DNA from: Pseudovirgaria hyperparasitica
Lineage: Eukaryota; Ascomycota; Dothideomycetes; Acrospermales; Acrospermaceae
Assembly (NCBI RefSeq): GCF_010093815.1
Contig: NW_022985560.1
Coordinates: 989,501-1,053,500, forward strand
Length of the DNA stretch: 64,000 nucleotides
Direction: 5' to 3'
Part shown: positions 1-10,709 of the stretch, in pieces
Layout of the letters: the number at the start of each line of letters is the position of its first letter
Numbering within the stretch: the stretch's first letter is position 1
Notes under the pieces: generated by a model
The model's input: the letters and a program-made list of their open reading frames with translations, nothing else
What the model was told of the DNA's origin: nothing
The model's database searches: none
Made by a program: the position numbers and the translations under genes

Positions 1-73
1 AAAATGTATAATGTAGTTTTTTAACATACTCCAGACTGACAGATAAGACTGATATACCACTAAATATCAGTCC

Positions 74-951
74 TCATGCAAGCTTATCGAAAAACACACG
101 TATTAACTGAGCATCCAAAGCTCCAGGCAACAGTGATCGCACATCTGCCATGACCTCCTCGTCTGCCCGGTAGGCTTTGATCACGTTCTCGATCGGTGAG
201 AAATATGTTGGCTTGGCTCCGTGAGTGGCCGAAACTGCCTTCTGGCAAAACACAGGGTGGTAGAGGATTGAATGCTGAGTACCATGGAGCTCAAGCCCGA
301 CTAGCTGCACAGGAAGCTCTTCAAGTGTATAGCGGGTGAAATTCTCGAGCCGGCGATCAGTCAATGTGGCTTGGCGAAGACGGGACTGTATGTAATATGT
401 TGAGCTTTTTTCCAGCTCATCCTCGAATCGACTACGGAATCGAACAACAGCATCTAACAATTTGTGGTACGAGTCGGTCGTGATGTCTCCCCAGCGACAA
501 ATGTGAATAGTGCAGGACGTTGAGTTGTTGGATAGTTGCCAGTTTTTAATGAAGGTCTGTAGATGGAGAACCATTTCGTTTCCAGCTGCCATAGCCAACT
601 TTGCAGCCCGGGAGTCACTCATACCATGAGAGATGGTTTGCTCGTACTTGTGTATCTCATCGCACACTAAGATAACGACTTTCCTGTGCCTGACCGTGAG
701 AACATCCAATAGTTTGGCCACATTGCTTTCATCTAGAAGAGGATTATTCCCCATCGACATTGTGACAACGCAGCTGTCCTCTGGATTGGAGGTGTTGATG
801 GGATAAGGTTCATCGATGGGATACATGATTCCTGTAGCAAATTGCGTGCAAGTGAAAGAATGTTTGAACAATCAAAGATACCTGACGGAGTGGAGCTGAA
901 GTCGAACAGTGGTATCCAAGAATATTGGCTGGTGCGGCCTCCATGATGCAT
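74..951 (-). CDS. tRNA-dependent cyclodipeptide synthase-like protein
   Basis: Cyclodipeptide synthases (CDPSs) use two aminoacyl-tRNAs to make a cyclic dipeptide. Preferred model: exon 951..882, a 50-bp intron (GTATCT...CTACAG) and exon 831..74, giving 275 aa. An unspliced start at 871 gives 265 aa with a different first 13 residues. Residues that match the bacterial enzyme AlbC as I recall it (this model's numbering): the nucleophile Ser49 and Asn52 in TMSMGNN (AlbC Ser37, Asn40), Tyr191 and Glu195 in YTLEELP (Tyr178, Glu182), and Tyr214 in SILYHP (Tyr202). Spacing is conserved too: Ser to Tyr 142 against 141 residues, Tyr to Tyr 23 against 24. The segment VVILVCDEIHKYE fits the Rossmann strand after the nucleophile. 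Length is close to the usual ~240 aa. It may belong to the fungal arginine-containing CDPS group. Its upstream and downstream cluster partners, if any, lie partly outside the window. Family call is strong; product is unknown. Confidence 0.82.
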
Positions 952-1600
952 GGTGAGCGGACTTATCTATACAAACCATAAGCTTTCTCACGACGCAATT
1001 ATATGACATCTCTGCTAGAGCTGATCTGTATACTTGCGTCTGAATCCAGCATTGTGATCGGAAGACGATATTCCCTTGACGGTAAAATGATATCAGCGGT
1101 ATGCAGTTTTGCATGCATGGAGGTTGTTTACGTGCGTTACAGTGCTTCGTTGGGACTCAGGTGATCACTTAGGCCACTCCAATGCATGAAAGTGATGCAT
1201 GAGTGACATAAGTACCTTCAGACGAAAGAGACCACGCACACGGTGGCGATACATGTATATGGACAAGTGCATGAAATAATGCTGCAGCGATGCGCTGGAC
1301 TGAGAAGCGCTTTCATGACTGCTGCATCATGATTATCTTGATCTGCATATCGATCGACAATATCAAAACTGCCAGTGACACAAACGCATCAAAAACGTCA
1401 CTCAGCTGCAAAGCTGCAGCAAAGTGTCACTAAAGTACGCATAATACAACGTATCACTGAACAGAAAGCCTACATGATTGCGTATAAAACGACAGTCGAA
1501 TCGTCGGTATTTCACTCACAAAACTTATCCACATCTTTGACTTCAATCCGAGATACCAGTAAGAAAGCCACCCTACGAATTTATTCCTATCAACGCCCAC
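952..1600. other. intergenic, divergent promoter region
   Basis: About 650 bases separate the divergent cyclodipeptide synthase-like gene and the small secreted protein gene. I see no convincing coding exon or repeat. Short open frames here lack family features. Confidence 0.5.
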
Positions 1601-2175
1601 TTGAAAATGCAGCTCTTTCGCGCCCTACTCCTTTCAGCTTCGGTATCAGCTCTTTCAACACGGCTTGAAAATCGAATCGGCGCATCTGAATTCATTACAG
1701 ACCTCGAAACCTACTATATCCGCGCGTTTACCCTCGATTTGTCCCTAGATCTACTCAATGGGACTGATGGAGGAGCTGCTAGAGTCACCGATGCCATGCT
1801 GGGTCTCAAGGAGGCCCGCCAAAAGCTTGAGGTAGATGCAAACTTGATGACTCCACTATCAGGGGCCGACAGCCGTGCAGTGACCAAGGAACTTGTGTCT
1901 CACGATTCAATTGACACTAGCTATATTGGCAAAGTCAAAGATGGGGCAAGTTTACACTTTCATAACAGGCTAGATTCTAACCTATCGGGTAGAAAGATGA
2001 TTTGAACAGGGCCATCTCGGAGGATAAGACTACCGAATTCTTATACTCTATCCGAACAACTGTGAAGAACCTTCTCCCTGTTATACAAAGCAAAGTCGAC
2101 CCTGCAGACGGTATTGCTGTCTCGTTGATGGAACAGGATCTGATCGCCAAGATCCAAAGCGCAATCGACGTTTGA
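1601..2175 (+). CDS. small secreted helical protein, possibly HsbA-like
   Basis: The start at 1601 (second Met at 1607) is followed by a hydrophobic signal peptide (MKMQLFRALLLSASVSALS) and a helical, cysteine-free mature part of about 150 residues. The frame closes near 2005, but a short intron restores it. Either donor 1934 with acceptor TAG at 1992 (59 bp, phase 0) or donor 1950 with acceptor AAG at 1996 (47 bp) works. The following exon reads DLNRAISEDKTTEFLYSIR and ends with TGA at 2173-2175. Size, signal peptide, helical Leu/Ile/Val periodicity and a conserved-looking D/S-rich middle recall hydrophobic surface-binding protein A (HsbA) and cell-wall galactomannoproteins, which coat hydrophobic surfaces and can recruit cutinase-like enzymes. 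That family call is tentative; secreted small protein is the safer statement. Confidence 0.5.
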
Positions 2176-3231
2176 GTAGGGCGGAGACATTTCGAGCTGA
2201 GGAGCGTCTGCTCTACTCAACCAGTTGTTAAGCTCATGGTAAACTGAATTTATTACCAAAAGAATCTCAATATCACGTTCTTTCGAGATAGGTATATTAT
2301 CCCATCTTATGACTTTCTGTTCTCATGTCTACGTTGAAGAACGTGCGAAGGGGTGTGAACCTGTGTGGCTATGAGGGCAAATTTCAGAGCGCAGGAAAAG
2401 ATGATATGTTGTTCGGAGGAATTTTTTCTTATACAAGTACTGATCCAATGGCAAAATCATGTGGCTGGGAGCCTCCAAGTGGTCTTCGTCAGTAAGATGA
2501 TCGGGCTATATTTTCAACAAATTTTCTTGCTGCTCTTTTAGCGCTAGGCCCTGTCATTGCGATTGGTATCGTTTTCGGAATTCAAACTTCAATCATTTGG
2601 CAAACCCAATGCATATTGTTGCATGATGCAGCGTTCCTAAAAATCGGGCCATGCAGCGAACAACAGATGTGTGCCCTTGCCCCGTTATGTTTCGCGACTT
2701 ACTGTCGTGATTTAAACATTCCATTAAACATTCCATAGAGAGACACCGCGGGACAGTGGGTTTTAAAAGGAGGAATTTTGAGAATGTTGAGATAGCATTT
2801 TGTCTCATAATCTTACAAAGGAAAGAAAGAACGTGGCAGAGCTCGAAAGTTCAGTCATGACTTGGTCGCATAAGTGTTTGAAAAAGTAGAAATGATAGTG
2901 ATGCTGAGGAGCACCATGCGGGATTAAATTACACGAGTGGTGAAATGATGAGATAGTGGACAAGTATCTAGTGGAAAGTTCATTGGTCGAGTTTTCGCGA
3001 ATGAGGTCAACTTTTTGGAGGGCGGGTTGGACGAGAAGGGCTTATGAACGCCCTAAGATGGGATGACGTGAATGCTGCTGATGAACCTGAGTTGAGACGC
3101 TCATTGGGCATACTGGTGCTACTAAGGGACCAAGCTTGTAAGTGCGGTCCTTGTAAGACTTCAAAGTGCAGGATGTCACTGTTGAAATGTGATGATTTCA
3201 TTGTCATGAGCAGCATAGGATGATTTTAGGC
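2176..3231. other. intergenic, no gene recognised
   Basis: About 1.05 kb. Short open frames at 2593-2808 and 3007-3216 on the minus strand have no signal peptide or recognisable motif and no supporting splice sites. I see nothing else to annotate. Confidence 0.5.
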
Positions 3232-4472
3232 TTATACCTCCATGTCCATCACGATCTGTTTCACCAGCGCCTACACATGTTAGTATCAAGTGCTCTACCA
3301 TACTGCTCATTGTATGGAGCACTCACCTGCATATCCTTGCTTGCCTCCCTCCCTGCCTCCAGCACCTCTGCATGATTCGCCTTGCCCTTTTCCAACAGTT
3401 CCTCCAACTCCTGTACAGTCAGCCCCTGAATCTCAGGACTGTCGCCATGGAATCCTCCTTCCAGTACTGCCTTATTGGTTACGAGACTAAACGCCAGAAC
3501 CCTCATCCCGCAGTGCCGCGCAACAACTATCTCCGGAACTGTGCTCATGCCAACCAAATCCGCGCCCAAAGTCCTCAAGGCACGACACTCTGCACGGGTC
3601 TCGTATGTTGGACCCGACAGGAACGCATACACGCCCTCGTGCAGTTTTCTCGCCTGATTTCCTCCAAACAGTTTCACGAAGCTCTGATGCGCCAATCGCC
3701 TCAGGACAAGACTGTACGCATCACTCAACCCAGGGAAACGATCGCCAAATTCAGCGATATTGGGGCCCATAAGGGGGTTTGCACCGACGAAGCCAGGGAT
3801 GTTAAGATGGTCATTCAAACAAACGATGTCGCCCACAGCGTAGGATGGATTGAGGCCACCGGCGGCATTGGTGACGATCATGGTTGTTATGCCGAGGATG
3901 GAACAGACACGAGTAGAGTAGGTTACGAGAGACATGGGGTGGCCTTCATAAAAACTTGTTTGGAGTTAGACCGGGAGGTCATATTGGAGATGCAGAAATG
4001 TATGAGGAAGCATGGAAGATGGAGGGAGGAACCACGTGGGGCATTGTAGTTCCTCTGATGGGTGAGGAAAGGTGAACTTACTGCACGCGGCCAACGAACA
4101 GCACAACAGGTGTATTCTTGGGCCCTAACTGGCCGAAAACGAGTTTACCGGCATGACCTTGAACTGAAAGAAGGCTGTATCAGTTCAATCCCATGTTAAT
4201 CTCGGCGAAGTGTCTCATCCTTGCCATGTTCCTCTCATTGCCTTCGAAATCTATTTAAGACACGTACCTGTACTTTTAGCGAAACCGGGGACATCCCCGT
4301 ATGAAATTTCGACTTTGGGCTCTGGATTGATGGTATCCGCAAGACCCCCTAGACCTGAGCCACAAACAATCGCAATCTTGGGCTTTGCAAGTCCCTCCGG
4401 CAATATCTTTCGAAGGTGCTGTGCAGTCTCGGTTGCTCTCTGGAAGACGCTCGCTTCAAAAGATGTGTCCAT
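3232..4472 (-). CDS. purine nucleoside phosphorylase
   Basis: Phosphorolyses inosine and guanosine to the base and ribose-1-phosphate (purine salvage, cytosol). Four exons: 4472..4268, 4163..4082, 3954..3327, 3270..3232, total 317 aa, with good donors (GTACGT, GTAAGT, GTGAGT) and matching phases. Joined reading shows class hallmarks of the trimeric PNP/MTAP superfamily: the phosphate loop CGSGLGGL, FAKSTVQGHAGKLVFG, RVHFYEGHPMS, TNAAGGLNP, and the purine-site block GPTYETRAECR...LVGMSTVPE...VTNKA. The last exon encodes only 12 residues (ALVKQIVMDMEV) and is easily missed. Length fits the family (human about 290). The gene is divergent to the uS10m gene, with 258 bp between start codons. Call is firm; substrate range not assessed. 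Confidence 0.95.
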
Positions 4473-4730
4473 GATGTCTGTTTTGAAGAAGAATGTGATC
4501 TAATAATGAAACCGGGGCAAAAGAAAGCGTAAGATGATGTTTAGAATATACTCGTGCCTTAGTGCCTTCTTTTCGCAGTAACAACTAAGCCTTGGCGAAA
4601 GCGACCGATTCTCGGGCGGTGAGCGCTGCAGAATCGAAGCAGGACTAGCGCCGAAATGTTCACGACCCGGGATAGAATCTCTTGATGCACGACGCGAAGA
4701 GCTTCATCATTGGCTGTACACATCGCAGCA

Positions 4731-6676
4731 ATGGCGGTGCCAACATGCGTGAGAGCGATGCTCCGCGTGGGCAGACGTCCAAAGGTATGTTAATGAAGAT
4801 TATGATAGAGATTCGGCTGATTTTAATTGAAACATCTTAGTTACCTACCCTTACTGCAGTGTCCCAGGTTCGCCATTCGACGGAACTACTCGAGACACAT
4901 ATCACAAGTGAAGGTCTTGACATTGTTCATCTGGCAGAGTAAGTGGTGTAAGTGACAAGGAACGATGCACGTTATCTGACAATCGCCTAAGGCAGCGTGG
5001 AATCACGATTGGCCGTAGGATGAAGTAAGTTTTCTTCAAATTACCATCCCGATTAACACATGGCTAATAATTCCAGGCTCACCGAAGAGGATATTGCTCA
5101 TGTGCAGGGCATGCTCGAGAGCGGTACGATGGAAACCCCTAATGGAACGAAGACGTCAGTTTTCTGAAGAAGGACTACACCATGACCGCTGACAATACCA
5201 GGATCACGGAGGATGAGAGGAAGCGGCTTGAGAAGATGTTGAAGGAGGGCAGAACGGAGGCCCGTACTATGAAGAAAGAGTTAGTCTTAAGAATGTAGAG
5301 CCGATGGAAAGACTGCTAACATCTCCAGGGTTACGGAACAGCAGATGGAGGGGCTTATGAAGATGGCGGAGAAGGGCGAGCCTTACAATCTGAGGGCAAT
5401 GCGCCTCCAACCTTTCCGGCGCGTCCCAACTCACGGTATCCCATGCTGCGACCTTCAGCTTCGTACATACAGCATTCGGAACATGGACATGTTTGCCGAC
5501 TTCGCCTTACGGGCGGCATACTATCTCAAACTCCCAGCTAAAGGGCCAATTGCGCTCCCACGGATCACGGAACGATGGACAGTGCCACGAAGCAATTTCA
5601 TCCACAAGAAATCACAGGAGAATTTCGAGCGAATCACACATAGGAGACTCATACAGATACAAGATGGCCACCCTGAAACAGTGCGCATATGGCTGGGTGT
5701 TCTGAAGAAACACCAATACCATGGTGTGGGCATGAAGGCCAATATCTGGGAGCACGAAAGCCTACATGTCGCTGAAGCTGTTGAGAAGTCTCTGGACGAA
5801 CAGAAAGAAGATATACAGGCTGTCTGGCAAAACTTTGGTACAAGAGCAGATATGGTAAACTCGAGAAAGGTCCGCGAGCAGCTACGGCACCCGTCACACA
5901 CGGGCATCTTGGCTGAGATCGAAAAAGAGCAAGCCCTGGACAGAGGGAAGTTCCAACACAAGATTCAGGATCGCAAGCAACGTGAAGGCAATGAACAAAT
6001 CAAGAGAAAGCGGATAGAAGAATCGCGCAAGAAAAAAGCGCAGGATCGCGCTCGTCTGGAGAAAGCACAAGAAAAAGCACTTCTGGAATCTATACAAGCG
6101 AAGGCTACAGCGGGTGCCAGCAAGGGCACATACAGCCAAGAGGACAAGCCTCAGCTTGCCGAGCAAGAACTGGAATTTTTGATCAATGAGTCAAAAGAAG
6201 CAGAACCAGGCGAACACGAGGTCAAACCCGGAGTAGAAACGCCTGTAGAGACTCCCGTGGTGACTGATGTATCACCGGAAGAATCTGCGACTGTGGAGGC
6301 CGCTTCAAAGCAGGCCAATGCCGGGATAACAAGCACTACAACGCCTATTGAAAACGTGCCAGAATCAGCTACTACTTCCAAACCCGTGGAAGACGTCCCA
6401 GAACCAGCTGTACCATCCACACCCATGGAAAACGTCCTAGAACCAGCTGTAGCATCCACACCCGTGGAGGTACCAGTATCTGAACCAGTCACTGCTTCTA
6501 TATCCGTCGAAGATATTTCTGAACCAGCTCCCACTCCCACTCCTACTCCTACTCCCACTCCCACTTCCACAGCCGAAGCCCCAGCTCCCACTCCAATTCC
6601 CACAACCCCAGAGGACTCTAATACGACCGATTCCGTCGTGCCCCCGAAGGAGTCCGGTGAGCAGCAGAAGAAGTAA
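4731..6676 (+). CDS. rsm10: mitochondrial small-subunit ribosomal protein uS10m (Rsm10)
   Basis: Component of the mitochondrial 37S ribosomal subunit. Six exons: 4731-4784, 4841-4938, 4992-5024, 5077-5154, 5202-5279, 5329-6676; 562 aa. The first exon gives a basic presequence (MAVPTCVRAMLRVGRRPK). The S10 core lies around residues 140-275 with DLQLRTYSIRN, YYLKLPAKGP, PRITERWTVPRSNFIHKKSQ and RRLIQIQDGHPETV, as in fungal Rsm10. Two parts are odd. Exons 4 and 5 are both 78 bp and, with the start of exon 6, encode three related 26-residue units. After the S10 core comes about 280 residues of K/E/R/A-rich probable coiled coil and then a disordered P/E/V/T-rich tail ending with a Pro-Thr dipeptide run. 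The family is usually shorter, by recollection under about 300 aa. Confidence 0.93.
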
Positions 6677-7285
6677 CAGATAGTAGGCAAGCTTCAGATT
6701 CTTGCTCTGTATAAATAGTACATAAGACAGACGACATATTGTGTACATGAACCATATTTTGTTCCTTGGACCGCCCAATGTAAAAGTTTTGACCAGGATG
6801 TTTTCAGTGTGGATGTATTTGTTTGTCTGCGCTTACAAGTTCATGATGTCCGATTGACTGCACTGTGATGGGTTTGTAGAGATGTATCGACGTAGGATGA
6901 TAGAGATAGTTTTGGTGAAATCGGTGATGGATGTAGGCAAGAATGCTATATACATGTCGAAAGGATCTCCAACATTGCAGATGATCGGATTTTAACTAGG
7001 TCGTGTGTGGTAGCACCGAGAAAGAGTACCCTATTCAAAGCATTCATAGAACGCAGTAAATTACGTAAAGAGTGACACGCGTGTTCGGACAAAGCACCCG
7101 ACAGCATAAGTATTATTGACAATCCTATTCATTCGGTCCCATTCCAAGTAGTAGTATGAGGGTATCTGTAACCGTGACCCGACACAATACCCAACTAGTA
7201 CGAAACTCCCAGACGCCATATATAGGTTTGATGCTGATGCTGTACTTTTGTCCCATTGCAAGCAACCTCCTTTTAGCAGTACAGT
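6677..7285. other. convergent intergenic region
   Basis: About 610 bases between the convergent uS10m and deubiquitinase genes. No further coding region or repeat is seen. Confidence 0.5.
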
Positions 7286-9848
7286 TCACATGACAGCACA
7301 CTCTCTATCAGGTCGATCCTCCTTGTCCTTAGAATCCAGGAATCCACCCGGTCCCATGCTCCTCGACCTCTTCTTCTTTGAGACACGCTTACCCTTTGAC
7401 CTTCCCATCGACCCGTGCTTCGAGTGCTCCTCACCATTACCAAGACCAGAATCACTGATCTCGACGGCAAAATCGTCTCTATCTGCAAGTCGATCTCGGC
7501 TCTTGCGTCCAGTCAACAGACCAACAGTAGCCGCGAGACGACTCTCACCACTTTGGCTATGGGGTCGGCTTTTGGACTTGCTTTTCTCGGCTTTGCTGCT
7601 TCGCGTTGAAGCAGGCTGTAGGTGGAATCGACCGTCTTCAGTAGGACTTGAAGGGGCGGTATTGCCCCGTGTACTGATGGAGCCAGCAGTACTAACGTCT
7701 TCGAAGACCACGCTGGTACGATTGCTAGACATGCTTGATCTTCCCACGGGAACTGATTTGTGATGTGGCGCGGTGGCGATGGGAAGGTCTAGACTAGGTG
7801 CTCGTGGTGTAGGATCAGATGCAACGTGGTTGAGATGTCCTGTTTCAGTAACAGGTCTTGCTTCTGGTGTGTTTTCGACTCGGGGCGACGTGGGTTCGAT
7901 CGTAGCGATTATCGGTATCGTGTCTGTATCCCCAGGGGCAGGAGCAGGGGAATATGGTAGTCCTTGAATCATGTATTCAGCTTCTTTCTCTGATAGAATA
8001 TTGAAGTCCTCTCTTGATACGTCAGCAGAGAACTTGTTCATGCTTGCTTCGTAGTAGCCAGGTGGGCTGCCGCGAGCGAGTTCGTCATTGATAGGTTCGA
8101 CTCGGAAAAATAGCAAATACGGCGACTCTGCCCTGAGCGCCTCATGTATGTCAATACTCTTTACACGCTGGGAGGCAAGATCGTCGAACAAGAACCACTG
8201 AGTGGACTGATATGGTGGTAGTGATGTATCGGTGACATTACGTTCGTGTGGTAGTCGTGCATCGCCTCGTACCAGGGATATGTAGTGGCCAGAGTTGACG
8301 GACCTACCACGATGACATACTACTGATTGCAACGAAAGTTTGAAATTTCCGAATAGAGGCCCTTCGTCGTCCATTCTGTCATCAGAAACAAAGTGAGGCA
8401 GTGCTATCTCGAGTGGTATGTCTACAAACGTATCTATTCGTTTTGGTGTCCCATTTGATAGCATTGTATATCGTTTTAGGCAGATGCCGAGAATGGGCCT
8501 CTTGGCTGAGAAGTGAGCAGCAACCTGTGCATCGCTTTTGGGGGCGTTGTCAGTATACCAGGCTATAGTTAGGTCTTAGCCGAAACTTCAACATCAATAC
8601 AGACCAGCTATGCAGTGCTTACGTATCAAGCTGAAAAACTGCCACGCTGGCATCATCACCTCTTTCCGCATTGACCCACCCCTTGCTCGCCGTTTGGTAA
8701 CCAGGGCGAGGTCATCTACGGGCTTTCTATCAGCCTTCTGGTCTGATTCAAGGCTTGTCTTTCTTGCTTGCACGAATCTCTCGCTGAATATGCTGTCTGT
8801 TCGAAGATAGCCTTTCGAGGGCCGCTTGGAGAATGTTGGGGTGCTAATGCTTGTTGGGGTTGTTGTTACTGGTGAATCAATGCCACTGTCTATCTCAAGT
8901 GTTTCGATATGGACAGCCTGGTCTTTGTTAATGTCGCTTGATCTGGACAACTGCAAAGTACTGCGGCGTTGGAGCAGATGTCGTTTTACTTCAATCTTAT
9001 TATTGAAGTAAGCCTCGAGACAGTCTTCGAGAGTGACGCTATTGCCCGAATCAGGTCCTGCATCAGGCAGTGCTACTTCAAGAAGCCTCTCGTTGACGAA
9101 TTTGTGATCGTCCTGGGCGTCTTCCTTGCCAGTGTGGTATATGTCCATCTTCAAAGTCAATAGAGGCAGCTCCAATTTCTCGGTAATAAACGTGAAGGCC
9201 TCAGACGTGTCCTGTTGAGATATGTTCTTTGCTTCTTCCCACCCACAGCTTGCCAATGACTCCTGAATGTGACGGGTCTGAATTTCTCGTTAGGCCAGGA
9301 ATAGATATGATAATATGCTTAATTGCCTTACTATGTCTGTGGTTATCAATTTGCCAGAGCGAAGGAGGTTGACCCACAACCGTAGAAGCGCAGTCAGACG
9401 CCTTCGGGGCACGTCTTCAAAATTATTGAACAGCATTCCTTCAAAGCTGTCAAGGCGTGCGAACATCGCAAAGAGTAATGCATCAAGATAGCAAGTAACC
9501 ATTTCACGGTTTTGTGCTCCCAACATAGGCACCTCTGGGTCAGGTTCTTTCAATATACCCACAATAGAATCCTCGAATAGAACCAGTAGATCATATGCTT
9601 GCTCTGTATCACCATTACTGAGGCTCGATCGGAGCGCATATTCGATCTGGGCATCTTTCAAATTCGTGATCCCAACTTTGTGTAACCTCTGGGATAGACT
9701 TTTGACCTGCAGGAATTATTAATATATTGCAAATCTCGATAAGCTACTTTCTTGTTGGACGTACTTTCTTCTCTTCCTCTTTGTCGCCTTTCACGGCCTC
9801 AGCCGTAGTGAACACTCCGTACAAGTCGGAGGATGCGGTTGGTGCATT
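7286..9848 (-). CDS. USP-family deubiquitinase with C-terminal CaaX box (N-terminal exons unresolved)
   Basis: Ubiquitin-specific protease (peptidase C19), a cysteine protease that removes ubiquitin. Supported exons: 9848..9765, 9706..9332, 9277..8623, 8562..7286, about 796 aa; further 5' exons probably lie between 9.9 and 10.35 kb but could not be fixed. The Cys box reads GAQNREMVTCYLDALLFAMF (catalytic Cys in VTCYLD), followed by a QQDTSEAF block typical of USPs, then LGICLKRYTM, and the His box GHYISLVRGD with WFLFDD. After the catalytic domain come about 250 Ser/Arg/Lys-rich disordered residues, a polybasic stretch (KGKRVSKKKRSRS) and the terminus ECAVM. CAVM is a CaaX prenylation motif with Met last, which favours farnesylation, so membrane anchoring is inferred. 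It converges on uS10m. Confidence 0.88.
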
Positions 9849-10709
9849 CTGGTCGTTCACGGTATTCGGTCAGCTATGTTCTCATTCATGGTATAGGATA
9901 TAAGCCAAATGCTAGGGATATATGCTTCAGCCTTACGCAACCAAAAGTGCTCGTAAGGCGTCTCAATTGGGAGAGGAAACAGCGGTTGCAAAGAGCTCGT
10001 CGATTCAATCGAGCTCGATAGCTAGACACTGTGACCGGCGGAAGTGTAGGCGAAAGTGATGATACTCTTGAATACGCCTGGTGACGACATGGAAACATGC
10101 AGCATACATTACGCTCCTTGCTCCGGCCAGGGCGGTTCGAACGTTTCTCGCGCCGGCTCAGAAACCTGGTCATGCCATTCATGATAGTTTTGCCTTGAAT
10201 ATGTGTTGAAGACATCCATGAGGTTTACCTTGTTGAAGGTTGATATCGGCTTGTCAAAACTCTTTTTATTCCATTTGTAGAGGCGGGATGCTGTGCTCAA
10301 GCCGGTGGGGTAGGCAGTAAAGGTAAAGATAGGTATCAAGTTCGTGGACGCTTGTAACGATGACGCGGTGTATCTAGCTGGGGACTATGGAGAAGAATCC
10401 ATGGATCAAGTATAATCGATTAAGATATGTGATGTGAGGGATATGCGAATGGGTTAAGCAGCAAAGTAGTTAAATTAATCAGGTAACTGTGCGGACAAGG
10501 ACTGTTTGGGTCGGCAGCAACAGCATCCCCGCCCCGTCTCAGCCACATATCCCCATTTCAGCCACATATCTAAGTAGAGGTAGGTATTTAAGCTAAGGTA
10601 GCTAGCGTACCCGCATTCCGCTGAAGAGGCCTGCTCCCTAAGATTGAGCTTCCTACAGGATACAGAACGTGGAGTAAACTTTCTTCTCATCACAACCACA
10701 TTGGCAACG
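9849..10709. other. probable 5' exon(s) of the deubiquitinase gene and intergenic DNA
   Basis: On the minus strand an open frame at 10109-10384 reads KWNKKSFDKPISTFNK and HEWHDQVSEPARETF. A second frame at about 9950-10090 joins in phase (donor GTAAGG, acceptor GACCAG at 9849) to the first firm deubiquitinase exon. I cannot decide the true start codon or which frame is used. The part above about 10.4 kb is promoter space shared with the divergent uL5m gene. Confidence 0.35.

Noticed and set aside
3372-4049. 225-codon plus-strand frame overlapping the phosphorylase gene
   Set aside because: Antisense shadow; the minus strand has the conserved PNP motifs with consistent splice sites.
5345-6676. 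uS10m starting at the Met at 5345 as a single-exon gene
   Set aside because: Five upstream exons join in phase with good splice sites and supply a basic mitochondrial presequence that the shorter form lacks.
6151-6690. 179-codon minus-strand frame with Gly-Val and Gly-Ser repeats
   Set aside because: It is the reverse of the Pro-Thr repeat tail of uS10m.
7248-7763. 171-codon plus-strand frame over the deubiquitinase tail
   Set aside because: Shadow of the Ser/Arg-rich disordered region on the other strand; no motif of its own.
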